Below, one piece after another: positions 17,191 through 26,370 of a stretch of 64,000 bases of DNA; position 1 is the stretch's first letter; each line of letters starts with the position of its first letter. Both the position numbers and the translations under genes were made by a program. The stretch is taken from NCBI RefSeq assembly GCF_030412785.1, contig NZ_CP125295.1, positions 3,348,001-3,412,000 of the forward strand, written 5' to 3'. The notes under the pieces are model-generated. The model had not been told where the DNA came from. It saw nothing but the letters and a program-made list of their open reading frames with translations, and made no database searches. This DNA comes from Paraburkholderia sabiae. GTDB taxonomy: Bacteria > Pseudomonadota > Gammaproteobacteria > Burkholderiales > Burkholderiaceae.

Positions 17191-17220
17191 AAGCTCGGGC
17201 GTGCCGTCCGACGCCCAGGC
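17189..17220 (+). terminator. Stem-loop after the tartrate-type operon
   Basis: GGGCGT (17195-17200) pairs with ACGCCC (17209-17214) around an eight-base loop, with outer AAGC/GCTT pairing after a small bulge. It begins at the lyase stop codon. The T-tract is poor, so termination is only probable. Confidence 0.4.
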
Positions 17221-17463
17221 TTCATTCACCGCCAGATCGCAGATTGCGGTCCGTCACATACCTCAATACTCGCGACAATATTTCGTAAGGACTCTGACGC
17301 CGAGCCTTCACACGTCGATGCTTTAATCAGTTCGCTTGTCTCGACTCAATGCCGCGTAGCCGGCCGAATCGTCAGCGACATCCATGACGTGATGCGTTCG
17401 ATTGCCCCATGCCAGGGCAACGCGGTGATTCCCGCAATACGAATCCCCCCACAGGAGCCGTAT

Positions 17464-19146
17464 ATGAAATGGCGTCAGATAGCACTCAGTTCAATCGCAA
17501 TGGCCGCATTCGCGTCATCCGTCGCATGGAGCGCGGGAGACGAAGACGGGCATGACAAGAACAATCACCACGACGAAGTCCACACCGCTACGCCAATCAA
17601 ACATCTGGTCGTGATCTATGGCGAGAACATTTCGTTCGACCACTACTTCGCGACCTACCCGCATGCAACCAATCCGCGCGGCGAGCCGTCATTCAGGGCT
17701 TCGCCGGGCACGCCCGACGTCAACGGGCTCTCGGGAGCGCTGCTGAACAACAATCCGAATGCGACCAATACGGCGAACGGCGCGGCGGCGTCGAACCCGT
17801 TCCGACTCGACCGTACGCAGGCCGCGACCGCCGACCAGAATCACGCGTACACGGCAGAGCAGCAAGCCTATGACAATGGCGCAGCCGATCTCTTCCCGAA
17901 GTACACGGGTAAAGGGTCGACGGGCGGCGCGGGCGCGTTCGGCACGGCTGGCCAGGTGATGGGCTATTTCGACGGCAACACAGTCACGGCGCTGTGGAAC
18001 TACGCGCAGCGGTTCGCGATGAGCGACAACGCGTACACGTCGACATACGGACCGTCGACGCCGGGCGCACTCGAAGTCGTCTCGGGACAGACGAACGGCA
18101 TGAAGGTTGTGCTGACGACGAAGCAACCTTCGGTGGCGGGTTCGTATTACGTCAACGACGGCCAGGGCGGATTCACGATGATCAACGACGTCGATCCCGC
18201 CAACGACCTGTGTTCGAGCGCGACCGACACGGCCTTGATGACCGGCAAGAACATCGGCGATCTGCTGAATGCCCGCAATATTTCGTGGGGCGGCTTCATG
18301 GGCGGATTCAACCTGGCGACGAAGAATAGCAACGGCACGACGGGGTGTCAGCGCAGCACGCTATCGAACGTCGTGAACTCGGCCACCGCCGACTACATCC
18401 CGCATCACAACTGGTTCCAGTATTACGCGTCCACATCGAATCCGAAGCATCTGCGCCCGAGCTCGATCGCCGCGATCGGACACAGCACGCAACGCGATGG
18501 CCGCACGCCGGATCCCGCCAACCATCAGTACGATACCGACGACTTTTTCAACGCAGTCAAGGCAGGCAATTTCCCGGCAGTGAACTTTCTTAAAGCGCCC
18601 GCTTATCAGGACGGCCATGCCGGCTATTCGGACCCGCTCGACGAGCAGGCCTTTGTGACGAAGGTGCTCAACTTCCTGCAGCAGCAGAAGGAATGGGAAT
18701 CGACCGCCGTGATCGTCGCCTGGGATGACTCCGATGGCTGGTACGACCATGCGTACACGATGCCGACGAGCGCATCGTACGACTCCGTTGCCGACCAGCT
18801 GAACGGCTCGGGCATCTGCGGAACGGGCGCGGCAATGGACGGCGTGAGCGGTAAGCCCGTGAACGGCCGTTGCGGTCCCGGCACGCGCACGCCGTTTATC
18901 GTGATTTCGCCGTGGGCAAAGGAAAATTTCGTCGACCATACGCTGATCGATCAGTCGTCGGTGGTGCGCTTTATCGAAGACAACTGGCTCGACGGGCGAC
19001 GTATCGGCGGCGGCTCGTTCGACGCCAAAGCAGGCAGCATCATGGGCATGTTCGACTTCAATCGCCGGGGCGAGAGCCGCTATCCGCGCAAGCTGTTCCT
19101 CAATCCGGAGACGGGCGTGTCGGTTGAAACGCCGCCGAGATCGTGA
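17464..19146 (+). CDS. Secreted phosphoesterase (acid phosphatase / phospholipase C family)
   Basis: 560 aa with a Sec signal peptide (residues 1-23, ends AWSA) after AGGAG; exported to the periplasm or beyond. It belongs to the Phosphoesterase family (PF04185) that includes AcpA-type acid phosphatases and bacterial phospholipases C: conserved blocks are HLVVIYGENISFDHYF near the start, YDTDDFFNAVKAGNFPAVNFLKAP, AVIVAWDDSDGWYDH and TPFIVISPWAK, which hold the metal and nucleophile residues of the alkaline-phosphatase-like fold. Acid phosphatase is more likely than phospholipase because the chain is short and has no C-terminal PLC domains. Monocistronic; a terminator follows at 19274. Confidence 0.85.
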   Translation: MKWRQIALSSIAMAAFASSVAWSAGDEDGHDKNNHHDEVHTATPIKHLVVIYGENISFDHYFATYPHATNPRGEPSFRASPGTPDVNGLSGALLNNNPNATNTANGAAASNPFRLDRTQAATADQNHAYTAEQQAYDNGAADLFPKYTGKGSTGGAGAFGTAGQVMGYFDGNTVTALWNYAQRFAMSDNAYTSTYGPSTPGALEVVSGQTNGMKVVLTTKQPSVAGSYYVNDGQGGFTMINDVDPANDLCSSATDTALMTGKNIGDLLNARNISWGGFMGGFNLATKNSNGTTGCQRSTLSNVVNSATADYIPHHNWFQYYASTSNPKHLRPSSIAAIGHSTQRDGRTPDPANHQYDTDDFFNAVKAGNFPAVNFLKAPAYQDGHAGYSDPLDEQAFVTKVLNFLQQQKEWESTAVIVAWDDSDGWYDHAYTMPTSASYDSVADQLNGSGICGTGAAMDGVSGKPVNGRCGPGTRTPFIVISPWAKENFVDHTLIDQSSVVRFIEDNWLDGRRIGGGSFDAKAGSIMGMFDFNRRGESRYPRKLFLNPETGVSVETPPRS

Positions 19147-19273
19147 TGCGGCGAGCATAAGGCACACGGCAAGCGCGCTTCTCTCCTGGACCGAAGAAGA
19201 AGCCCGCTTGCATCCGTAAGATACGGGTTTATACTTAACCCCGTCTCCTCCGTATCTTCCTGATATGGATTTC

Positions 19274-19296
19274 GCCCGCCACAGTGCGGGCTTTTT
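19274..19296 (+). terminator. Rho-independent terminator
   Basis: GCCCGC, six-base loop, GCGGGC, then TTTTT. It can end transcripts from the phosphoesterase gene 128 bases upstream or act as an attenuator before sotB. Confidence 0.75.
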
Positions 19297-19374
19297 CATG
19301 GATGGCGCAACCGCAGATCATCCGCGGTTACGGCCATTCTTTGGTATTACTCGGTCCCGTTTGCCCAACCGGCA

Positions 19375-20556
19375 ATGTCAACTTCTGATTCCATCGCAGC
19401 AAAACATTCGTGGTGGGGCGTGATGGCGCTTGCGCTGTCAGCCTTCATCTTCAACACCACGGAGTTCGTTCCCGTCGCATTGCTCAGTTCGATCGGCGAC
19501 AGTCTCGGCATGCAGCCGACCGATGTCGGCGTGATGCTGACCATCTATGCCTGGGCCGTCGCACTCGTATCGCTGCCATTGACGATCCTCACGCGTCATA
19601 TCGAGCGTCGCAAACTGCTCACGTGGGTGCTGCTGCTTTTCGTCGGTTGCCATATCGTGACGGGCATCGCATGGAATTTCTCCGTGCTCGTCATCGGACG
19701 ATTGGGCATTGCCTGCGCGCACGCGATCTTCTGGTCGATATCCGTCTCGCTGGTCGTCAGACTCGCGCCTCCCGACAAGAAGAGCCGCGCGCTCGGACTG
19801 CTTGCAACGGGGACGTCGCTGGCGATGGTGGCGGGCATCCCGATCGGACGGATGATCGGAGAAGCGTTGGGCTGGCGCATGACGTTCCAGGTGATTGCCG
19901 TCGCGGCCGTTGCCGTCCTTCTGTTGCTGCGCGCCACGCTGCCGCAGCTTCCAAGCGAACAGGCCGGCTCGCTGCGCAGTCTGCCCGTTCTGCTCAGAAA
20001 TCCGACGCTGATGTGCCTCTATCTCGTCACGCTGCTGGTGGTCTCGGCGCATTTCACCGCGTACACCTACGTCGAACCGTTTATCCAGCACGTCAATCAC
20101 GCGAGCAACAGCCGCATCACCTTCATCCTGACGTTGTTCGGCGCGGCCGGGATTCCCGCCGCTCTCTGCTTCAACCGGCTCTATCCGGATCAACCTGACC
20201 GCTTCATGCAAGGCGCCGTGATCACGATCGCTGCATGTCTGCTGATACTTTTCCCGTGCTCGTTGAGCATCGTGACGTTGTCCGTGCATTCCTTCGTATG
20301 GGGAGGCGCGATTATCTGCTTCGGCCTCGGCATGCAGGCGTGGGTATTACGACTCGCGCCCAATGCAACCGATCTCGCCGTTTCGATATTTTCCGGGCTG
20401 TACAACGTGGCGATCGGTGCGGGTGCGCTGTTCGGCAATCATGTTGCCAGGGACTATGGGATAGCGTGGATCGGAACGTTCGGCGGGATGATCGCCGGTT
20501 TGGGTGCTGCGGCGTGCTGGTTTGCGTTTCGTGCGCGTACATCGCGAGAGGCTTAG
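19375..20556 (+). CDS. sotB: Sugar efflux transporter, SotB/YdeA family (MFS)
   Basis: 393-aa inner-membrane transporter with 12 predicted helices. The N terminus is almost a family signature: AFIFNTTEFVPVALLSSI and VMLTIYAWAVALVSLPL match E. coli SotB closely, as do FAHAIFWSI-type (CAHAIFWSISVSLVVRLAP) and ATGTSLAMVAGIPIGR. SotB exports arabinose, other sugars and IPTG by proton antiport. The ATG at 19375 has no strong ribosome binding site. An imperfect long-range inverted repeat in the leader (19218-19226 with 19250-19258) might fold in the mRNA but is not a known regulatory element. Confidence 0.9.
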   Translation: MSTSDSIAAKHSWWGVMALALSAFIFNTTEFVPVALLSSIGDSLGMQPTDVGVMLTIYAWAVALVSLPLTILTRHIERRKLLTWVLLLFVGCHIVTGIAWNFSVLVIGRLGIACAHAIFWSISVSLVVRLAPPDKKSRALGLLATGTSLAMVAGIPIGRMIGEALGWRMTFQVIAVAAVAVLLLLRATLPQLPSEQAGSLRSLPVLLRNPTLMCLYLVTLLVVSAHFTAYTYVEPFIQHVNHASNSRITFILTLFGAAGIPAALCFNRLYPDQPDRFMQGAVITIAACLLILFPCSLSIVTLSVHSFVWGGAIICFGLGMQAWVLRLAPNATDLAVSIFSGLYNVAIGAGALFGNHVARDYGIAWIGTFGGMIAGLGAAACWFAFRARTSREA

Positions 20557-20588
20557 TCCCAGGCAACGACGACGCTTCATGCCGATTC

Positions 20589-20615
20589 GGGAGTCCGGTC
20601 CACAACCGGACTCCC
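20589..20615. terminator. Stem-loop between convergent genes
   Basis: A perfect 11-bp stem (GGGAGTCCGGT and complement) with loop CCACA lies between sotB (+) and the AhpD-like gene (-). The right arm is then repeated directly (ACCGGACTCCCT twice). No T-tract on the plus strand. Confidence 0.5.
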
Positions 20616-20635
20616 TACCGGACTCCCTACCGGCC

Positions 20636-20941
20636 TTAGCCGCGGAACAGATGCGAAGCGTGTGTCACGGCGCCGCCTGCGCGGATGGCCGCAGCCACGA
20701 GCGCAGCTTCGGACAGTTGCGCTTCATCGGCGCCCGCATCGCGCGCCGCTTTTGTGTGCAGTTCGATGCAGTACGGGCACTGCGTCGTCAACGCGACCGC
20801 GACGGCAATCAGCTGCTTCTGCTGTACGCTCAATGCGCCTTCCGCAAAGACCGCTTTGTCAAATGCCCAGAAGGTTTTCATCGCTTCCGGTGCGTTTTCG
20901 TCCAGCTTCTTGAGTCGGCTAAGATGCTTCATATCGAACAT
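20636..20941 (-). CDS. AhpD-like carboxymuconolactone decarboxylase family protein
   Basis: 101 aa, single CMD domain. The alkylhydroperoxidase-type active site is visible as Cys55-X2-Cys58-X3-His62 (CPYCIELHTKAA), the redox pair used to reduce peroxides or to pass electrons. Members of this size form trimers or hexamers in the cytoplasm. AGGAG precedes ATG 20941. The divergent AraC gene at 21027 is 85 bases away and is its probable regulator. A true decarboxylase function is unlikely given the CxxC site. Confidence 0.85.
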   Translation of the reverse strand: MFDMKHLSRLKKLDENAPEAMKTFWAFDKAVFAEGALSVQQKQLIAVAVALTTQCPYCIELHTKAARDAGADEAQLSEAALVAAAIRAGGAVTHASHLFRG

Positions 20942-21026
20942 GGGTTTCTCCTGTAATCAATGGCCTGCATGCTTATAGTAGAGAGACGCCCGTTCCATTT
21001 GGTCTCGATTTGGTTCGAATTCATCC

Positions 21027-22019
21027 ATGACTAGTCGCGCGATTTTCGAGCTTCCCGTCCTCGAACGCTTCCTTGCCGCAATGGACATCGGCGTGGCGAA
21101 TTTCACCCTCTGCGATATCCGTGACGGATGGAGTGCCCGCTTCGACGCCTGTGCAACGGCGAGCCTTCACTACTGCATGGAAGGCAGCGGCGCACTCGTG
21201 ACGCAAAGCGGCGAACGCATTGCACTCAGCTCGCACAGTTTCGTTCTATTGCCGCCTGGCATCGCCTACGCGATCGAAAGCGGGCATCCATTGCCCGGCA
21301 GCGAAACGAACCACGGGCGTCTGACCGACTGGCCTTCACGAGAAACGGTGCCGACCATCCAGACGGGTGAAGGCGTCGCCGGCGTCGCCACGGCATGCGG
21401 TGAATTGAAACTCGACACGAATCACGGCACGGATCCGTTCGGCTCGACACGTCGACCGCTGATCGCACAGTTCGACGGGCGCTCGAGTTTGAAGAATCAG
21501 TTCGTCTTGCTGCTGGCGGAATCCGCGCGGCCTGGGCTCGGCTCGCGAGCACTGATAGAGGCACTGCTCAAGCAGTGTTTGATCATGGTGATGCGGCAAC
21601 AGATCGACGCTGGGGGCGCAGAACTTCCGTGGGCAACCGGCTTTGCCGACAAGCGGCTCGCAGGCGCGCTCGAAGCAATCTTTGAACGCCCGGCATCGCC
21701 GTGGACTGTAGAGCGCCTGGCCGATATCGCAGGGATGAGCCGGTCGGCCTTTGCCGCCCAGTTCATGAAAGCGTTCGGGCAACCGCCGATGAGCATGTTG
21801 AAGCTCGTTCGGCTACGAAAAGCAGCCGAATTGCTGGCGACGACCACGCTGCCAGTAGCAGGGGTCGCGAGGATGGTCGGGTTCTCGAGTCGAAGCAACT
21901 TCTCACAGGCTTTCCATGCGATGCACGGCATGGACCCGACTGCGTTCAGGCGTCGGCCGGACGCGGTGAACCAGGAGCGTTGGCGGACAGCGCACGGGTT
22001 GCCGCGCCGGAAAGCTTAA
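21027..22019 (+). CDS. AraC-family regulator with cupin N-terminal domain
   Basis: 330 aa. The N-terminal half is a cupin-like sensor (MEGSGALVTQSGERIALSSHSFVLLPPG); the C-terminal 100 residues hold two helix-turn-helix motifs (TVERLADIAGMSRSAFAAQF; VAGVARMVGFSSRSNFSQAF) with the usual AraC spacing and PTAFRR end. Members of this group often control an adjacent AhpD-like or oxidoreductase gene, which fits the divergent gene at 20636-20941. The inducer is not known. Confidence 0.88.
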   Translation: MTSRAIFELPVLERFLAAMDIGVANFTLCDIRDGWSARFDACATASLHYCMEGSGALVTQSGERIALSSHSFVLLPPGIAYAIESGHPLPGSETNHGRLTDWPSRETVPTIQTGEGVAGVATACGELKLDTNHGTDPFGSTRRPLIAQFDGRSSLKNQFVLLLAESARPGLGSRALIEALLKQCLIMVMRQQIDAGGAELPWATGFADKRLAGALEAIFERPASPWTVERLADIAGMSRSAFAAQFMKAFGQPPMSMLKLVRLRKAAELLATTTLPVAGVARMVGFSSRSNFSQAFHAMHGMDPTAFRRRPDAVNQERWRTAHGLPRRKA

Positions 22020-22146
22020 GAGTTTTATAAGGGATCGGCCGTTATGCTTGTCTCACTGCTTCGGCACACCGTCCACGCAGGTGGTTGATTAGCGGGCATC
22101 GACGGTACGTCTGTGCTCCGATCGCTCGCCCCAACTACCTCTTCGA

Positions 22147-22178
22147 GGGCCCGGAAATATTGCCGGGCCCTTTTTTTT
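22147..22178 (+). terminator. Strong rho-independent terminator
   Basis: GGGCCCGG, loop AAATATTG, CCGGGCCC, followed by eight T. It ends 159 bases after the AraC stop codon, so the AraC mRNA has a long 3' region or a separate short transcript ends here. Confidence 0.92.
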
Positions 22179-22235
22179 GCATCGCGACGATACGTCGTCG
22201 TTGATTGAATGCAGCGCGCATCCATCCTGTGCCAT

Positions 22236-22255
22236 AATAGGAATAGTTCTCATTT
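22236..22255. promoter_or_regulatory. Fur-box-like site before the iron-starvation sigma factor
   Basis: The 20 bases fit an AATGAGAATAATTCTCATTT-type Fur site with three mismatches by eye (GAATAGTTCTCATTT is the best half). It lies 44 bases before the sigma factor start, where Fur would cover the promoter. Confidence 0.6.
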
Positions 22256-22298
22256 ACCAGCTTAATTTCCGCTTACCGTTTCGTGCGGAAGATCGCGA

Positions 22299-22811
22299 AT
22301 GTCGGCAGATAACCTTTCCTTGCGCCTTGAGGTCGAAGACCTCTACGTCGCCCATCACGGCTGGCTTCACACGTGGCTGCGGCGCAAGCTGGGTTGCGCG
22401 CATCGTGCCGCCGATCTTGCGCATGACACGTTCATGCGTCTGCTCGCGCGCGACGAGCCGCTTGAACTGCTGGAGCCGCGCGCGTTCCTGACGACCGTCG
22501 CGCAACGCGTCCTCGCGAATCACTGGCGCCGCGAGCAGATCGAGCGCGCGTATCTCGAAGCGCTCGCGCTCGTGCCGGAATCACTGGCGCCGTCGCCTGA
22601 AGAGCGCGCGATACTGCTCGAAACGTTGTGTGAAATCGACGCCCTGCTCGACGGTCTGCCCGTGCCAGTCAAACGCGCATTTCTGATGTCGCAACTCGAC
22701 GGCGCAACGCACGCGGAAATCGCCGCCGCGCTGCACATTTCCATCGCGACCGTGAAGCGCCATCTGCTCAAGGCAGCAGGTCAGTGCTTCTTCGCGATGC
22801 AACTGGATTGA
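22299..22811 (+). CDS. fecI: FecI-type ECF sigma factor
   Basis: 170 aa. Sigma-70 region 2 (residues about 10-75; AADLAHDTFMRLLARD is the -10 recognition segment) and region 4 (about 105-165; LPVPVKRAFLMSQLDGATHAEIAAALHISIATVKRHL, a helix-turn-helix). This is the iron-starvation (FecI/PvdS-like) group, which drives the gene for an outer-membrane siderophore receptor. GGAAG precedes the ATG and a Fur-like box lies upstream. Only four bases separate it from the FecR gene, which with the receptor forms the classic surface-signalling trio. Confidence 0.9.
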   Translation: MSADNLSLRLEVEDLYVAHHGWLHTWLRRKLGCAHRAADLAHDTFMRLLARDEPLELLEPRAFLTTVAQRVLANHWRREQIERAYLEALALVPESLAPSPEERAILLETLCEIDALLDGLPVPVKRAFLMSQLDGATHAEIAAALHISIATVKRHLLKAAGQCFFAMQLD

Positions 22812-22815
22812 AGCG

Positions 22816-23802
22816 ATGAACGTCGGTACGCCACACGGCATCGAACCCACGGTCGCGCGACGCGCGGTCGAATGGTGGCTCGATCTGCAGTCCGGCACAG
22901 TGACGGAGTCGCAGCGACGCGCATTCGAACAATGGCGCGTGCAGCATGTCGATCACGACCGCGCGTGGCAGCACATTCAGTCTGTCAGCCAGCGCTTTCA
23001 GACGCTCAACGAAGGTCCAGGAACGGGCGCGGCGCGCGCTGCATTGATGCGTCCGCATTCGCGTGCACGGCGCGCCGGCGTCAAGGCGCTGATGCTGCTT
23101 TTCTTTGCGGGCGGCACGGCGTGGGTTGCGCGCGATCAGATCGCGTGGCGCGGCTGGAGCGCCGATTTGCGTACAGGTACGGGCGAACAGCGCGATGTCA
23201 GGCTCACTGACGGTACGCGGCTCACGCTCAATACCGCGAGTGCAGTCGATATCCGTTTCTCGCAGACGGAGCGGCGCATCGTTCTGCTCCGCGGCGAAAT
23301 CATGATCGTCACCGGACACGACGACGGCCCCACTCCGCGCCCGTTCGTCGCGCAGACTGCGGAAGGCATCTCGATCCCGCTCGGCACACGCTTTTCGCTC
23401 AGACAGGAAAGCGCGACGACACGGCTCGACGTGTACGAAGGCGCCGTCAAAGCCGGGCCGACCCAGGCGCCAGCCGAATTCAAGGTCGTGCGCGCGGGAG
23501 AGCGGATGCGCTTCACGGCGACGCAGACCATGCCGATCGAGCCGATCACCGCCGACGCAGCCGCGTGGACACAAGGGATGCTGGTTGCGAGCAACATGCG
23601 CCTTGCCGATTTTCTATCGGAACTCGGGCGCTATCGCGACGGCTATCTGCGCTGCGATCCGTCGATCGCCGATTTCCGTCTTTCGGGCACCTACCCGCTC
23701 GCAGACACGGACCGCGTACTCGGCGCGCTAGCGAGTTCGCTGCCCGTCCGAGTGGAGTACGTCACACGCTACTGGGTCACGGTGAAGCCAGCGCATTCGT
23801 AA
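22816..23802 (+). CDS. fecR: FecR-type anti-sigma regulator
   Basis: 328 aa. An N-terminal cytoplasmic DUF4880 region (ARRAVEWWLDLQSG to HVDHDRAWQHIQ, residues 13-57) that binds the sigma factor, one membrane helix near residues 80-97, and a periplasmic FecR domain (from DLRTGTGEQRDVRLTDGTRLTLNTAS) that contacts the STN domain of the receptor. It transmits the loaded-receptor signal across the inner membrane and either restrains or activates the FecI protein. Directly downstream of the sigma factor and 112 bases upstream of the receptor gene. Confidence 0.9.
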   Translation: MNVGTPHGIEPTVARRAVEWWLDLQSGTVTESQRRAFEQWRVQHVDHDRAWQHIQSVSQRFQTLNEGPGTGAARAALMRPHSRARRAGVKALMLLFFAGGTAWVARDQIAWRGWSADLRTGTGEQRDVRLTDGTRLTLNTASAVDIRFSQTERRIVLLRGEIMIVTGHDDGPTPRPFVAQTAEGISIPLGTRFSLRQESATTRLDVYEGAVKAGPTQAPAEFKVVRAGERMRFTATQTMPIEPITADAAAWTQGMLVASNMRLADFLSELGRYRDGYLRCDPSIADFRLSGTYPLADTDRVLGALASSLPVRVEYVTRYWVTVKPAHS

Positions 23803-23914
23803 CTTGACGAGCCGTTCGCCAAAAAATATTTGCAGGTTTTGAGCTGTTTTCGATTCTCGCGGGACAAGGCAGATGAGAACACCAGATCATCTACCTCCTC
23901 GAGCTTCGTAAAAC

Positions 23915-26353
23915 ATGGGATTTTCTACAGGAACCCGCAACAGGCATGTCATCGGCCTCGCTGCGGCTGCGATCTTTGCGTCGGCTGCATCGCCCGCAGT
24001 CCGCGCCGCCGATGCCACTCAAACGACGCAATCCATCACACGCAAGACGTTCGACGTCGCTGCCGGCCCGCTCGAAAGTGCGCTCAATCAGTTCGGCCAG
24101 CAAGCGCGGATCATGTTGTCGTACCCGAGTGCGCTCACCGCGAACCGTCACAGCGCGGGTCTGCGCGGCGAATACGATACGCAGCAGGGCCTGACGCAAC
24201 TGCTGCGCGGCACGGGCGTATCGGCTGTCGAGCAGACGAACGGCAGCTACACGCTCGTCGAAGATGCGAGCAATGTCGAACTGGACGACAGCACGGTGCT
24301 GCCCGTCATGAAGGTCAGCTCGACGGGCATCAGTGCGGGCAGCTACAGGCCGCCGCCCGAAGCGAACGTGACGCGCTCCGACATCCCCGTCATCGACACG
24401 CCGCAAGCCATCAACGTCGTACCCGCGCAAGTGCTGCACGATCAGCGCCCACGCAACCTCGACGATGCACTGGCGAACGTCAGCGGCATCGTCCAGGGCA
24501 ACACGCTCGCGGGCACTCAGGACACGCTGCTCAAGCGCGGCTTTGGCGGCAATCGTGACGGCTCGATCATGCACAACGGCATGCCGCTCGTGCAGGGCCG
24601 CGGCCTCAACGCGGCCGCCGACAGCGTCGAAGTGCTCAAAGGGCCGGCGTCCCTGCTCTACGGCATCATGGATCCCGGCGGCGTCGTGAACGTGGTCAGC
24701 AAGCAGCCGCTGCTCACGCCTTATCATGCCGTCTCGGTGCTCGGTTCGACGTATGGCCACGGCCGCAATGGCGGCGGCGGCACGGTCGATCTGACGGGTC
24801 CAATCGGCGATTCGGGTCTCGCGTACCGCCTCATCGTCGACCACACCAACGAACAGTATTGGCGCAACTTCGGCGAGCATCGCGAAACCCTCGTTGCGCC
24901 GTCGCTTGCTTGGTACGGACGCGATACGCAGATCGTGCTGTCGTACGAGTACAGAAAGTTTCTTTATCCGTTCGATCGCGGCACCGCGCTCGATCCGAAG
25001 ACAAATGAACCTCTGGCGATTCCCGCGCGCGAACGCCTCGACGAACCGTTCAACGAAATGGACGGTGAATCGCATCTCGCGCAACTGACTGTCGATCACC
25101 AGATCAACGCGGACTGGAAGGCGCATTTCGGCTACAGCTACAACCGCGAAACCTACGACGCCGGACAATTGCGCGTGCAGGGCGTCAACAGCACGACGGG
25201 CGTGCTTTCGCGCAGCAACGACGCCACTCACGGCGCGCTCAGCACGGACAGCTATGCGATCGCGTATGTCGATGGGCATTTCAACGTTGCCGGCTTGCGC
25301 AACGATCTGCAGATCGGCGTCGACGACGAGTACCGGCGCATCTATCGCAAGGACCTGTTGCGGCAGGCGACGAAATACACGTTCAACTATCTGCACCCTG
25401 TGTATGGGCTTGAAAGTCCATCCACGACCGTCTCCGCGAGCGACAGCGATCAGACCGACACGCTGCATGACTCATCGCTATTCCTTCAGGACAGCCTGCA
25501 TCTGACCGACAAGTGGATACTCGTCGGCGGCGCGCGCTTTATGTCGTATAACCAGGTCGCGGGACGCGGCCGTCCGTTCCAGATCAACACCGACCTGAAC
25601 GGCACCAAATGGCTGCCGCGTGCGGGCATCGTCTACAAGTGGACGGAGAACTTCTCGCTCTATGGCAGCTATACGCAATCGCTGAAACCCACTTCGACGA
25701 TTGCGCCGCTCAGCTCGGGCGTCGTGATCAATTCGTCTGTGCTGCCTGAAGAGGCGACATCGTGGGAAGTCGGCGCGAAAGTCGCGATGCCCGCAGGGCT
25801 GACAGGCACGCTCGCGCTCTTCAACATCGATAAATCGAACGTGCTGGTTTCGCAATACAACGACACGACCAAGCAGACCGACTGGCGCACTTCCGGCAAG
25901 GCGCGCTCGCGTGGCGTCGAACTGGATGTCGCGGGACAGATTGGACAGCACTGGAGCGTCATTGCCAGCTATGCGTATATCGACGCCAAAACGACGGAAG
26001 ACCCGCTCTATGCCGGCAACCGGTTGTGGAACGTCGCGCAGCATACGGCGTCGCTTGCTGCTGTCTATGACTTCGGCGCGATCTTTGGCGGAGACCAGTT
26101 GCGCGTCGGCGCGGGTGCGCATTACGTGGGCGAGCGTCCGGGTGATTCCGCGAACAGCTTCACGCTGCCCGCCTACACCGTCGCCGATGCATTCGCGACG
26201 TACAACACGAAGTGGGGCGGACGCAATCTATCGTTTCAGTTGAACGTCAAGAACCTCTTCAACAAAACCTATTACCCGTCGAGCGCCAACCGCTATTTCG
26301 TTGCAGTCGGCGATGCGCGGCAAGTGTCGCTCCTCTCCACGCTCGAATTCTGA
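23915..26353 (+). CDS. TonB-dependent siderophore receptor with STN signalling domain
   Basis: 812-aa outer-membrane receptor. Signal peptide 1-31; STN (secretin/TonB N-terminal) domain about 45-120 (KTFDVAAGPLESALNQFGQQA), which marks it as a signal-transducing receptor like FecA/FpvA; a TonB-box-like segment (LPVMKVSST) near 130; plug domain to about 270 (VEVLKGPASLLYGIMDPGGVVNVVSK); then a 22-strand barrel ending in Phe. It resembles hydroxamate/pyoverdine-type receptors, but the ligand cannot be named. Regulated by the upstream FecI-FecR pair, by inference from order and the STN domain. Confidence 0.92.
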   Translation: MGFSTGTRNRHVIGLAAAAIFASAASPAVRAADATQTTQSITRKTFDVAAGPLESALNQFGQQARIMLSYPSALTANRHSAGLRGEYDTQQGLTQLLRGTGVSAVEQTNGSYTLVEDASNVELDDSTVLPVMKVSSTGISAGSYRPPPEANVTRSDIPVIDTPQAINVVPAQVLHDQRPRNLDDALANVSGIVQGNTLAGTQDTLLKRGFGGNRDGSIMHNGMPLVQGRGLNAAADSVEVLKGPASLLYGIMDPGGVVNVVSKQPLLTPYHAVSVLGSTYGHGRNGGGGTVDLTGPIGDSGLAYRLIVDHTNEQYWRNFGEHRETLVAPSLAWYGRDTQIVLSYEYRKFLYPFDRGTALDPKTNEPLAIPARERLDEPFNEMDGESHLAQLTVDHQINADWKAHFGYSYNRETYDAGQLRVQGVNSTTGVLSRSNDATHGALSTDSYAIAYVDGHFNVAGLRNDLQIGVDDEYRRIYRKDLLRQATKYTFNYLHPVYGLESPSTTVSASDSDQTDTLHDSSLFLQDSLHLTDKWILVGGARFMSYNQVAGRGRPFQINTDLNGTKWLPRAGIVYKWTENFSLYGSYTQSLKPTSTIAPLSSGVVINSSVLPEEATSWEVGAKVAMPAGLTGTLALFNIDKSNVLVSQYNDTTKQTDWRTSGKARSRGVELDVAGQIGQHWSVIASYAYIDAKTTEDPLYAGNRLWNVAQHTASLAAVYDFGAIFGGDQLRVGAGAHYVGERPGDSANSFTLPAYTVADAFATYNTKWGGRNLSFQLNVKNLFNKTYYPSSANRYFVAVGDARQVSLLSTLEF

Positions 26354-26370
26354 CGCGCGAGGAACCTGTG

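Noticed and set aside
19218..19258. Inverted repeat in the sotB leader that looked like a riboswitch or attenuator
   Set aside because: Only nine pairs across a 23-base gap and no match to a riboswitch architecture I know.
23891..25468. 525-aa open frame on the minus strand, opposite the siderophore receptor
   Set aside because: Shadow of the TonB-dependent receptor gene; no domain or start signal.
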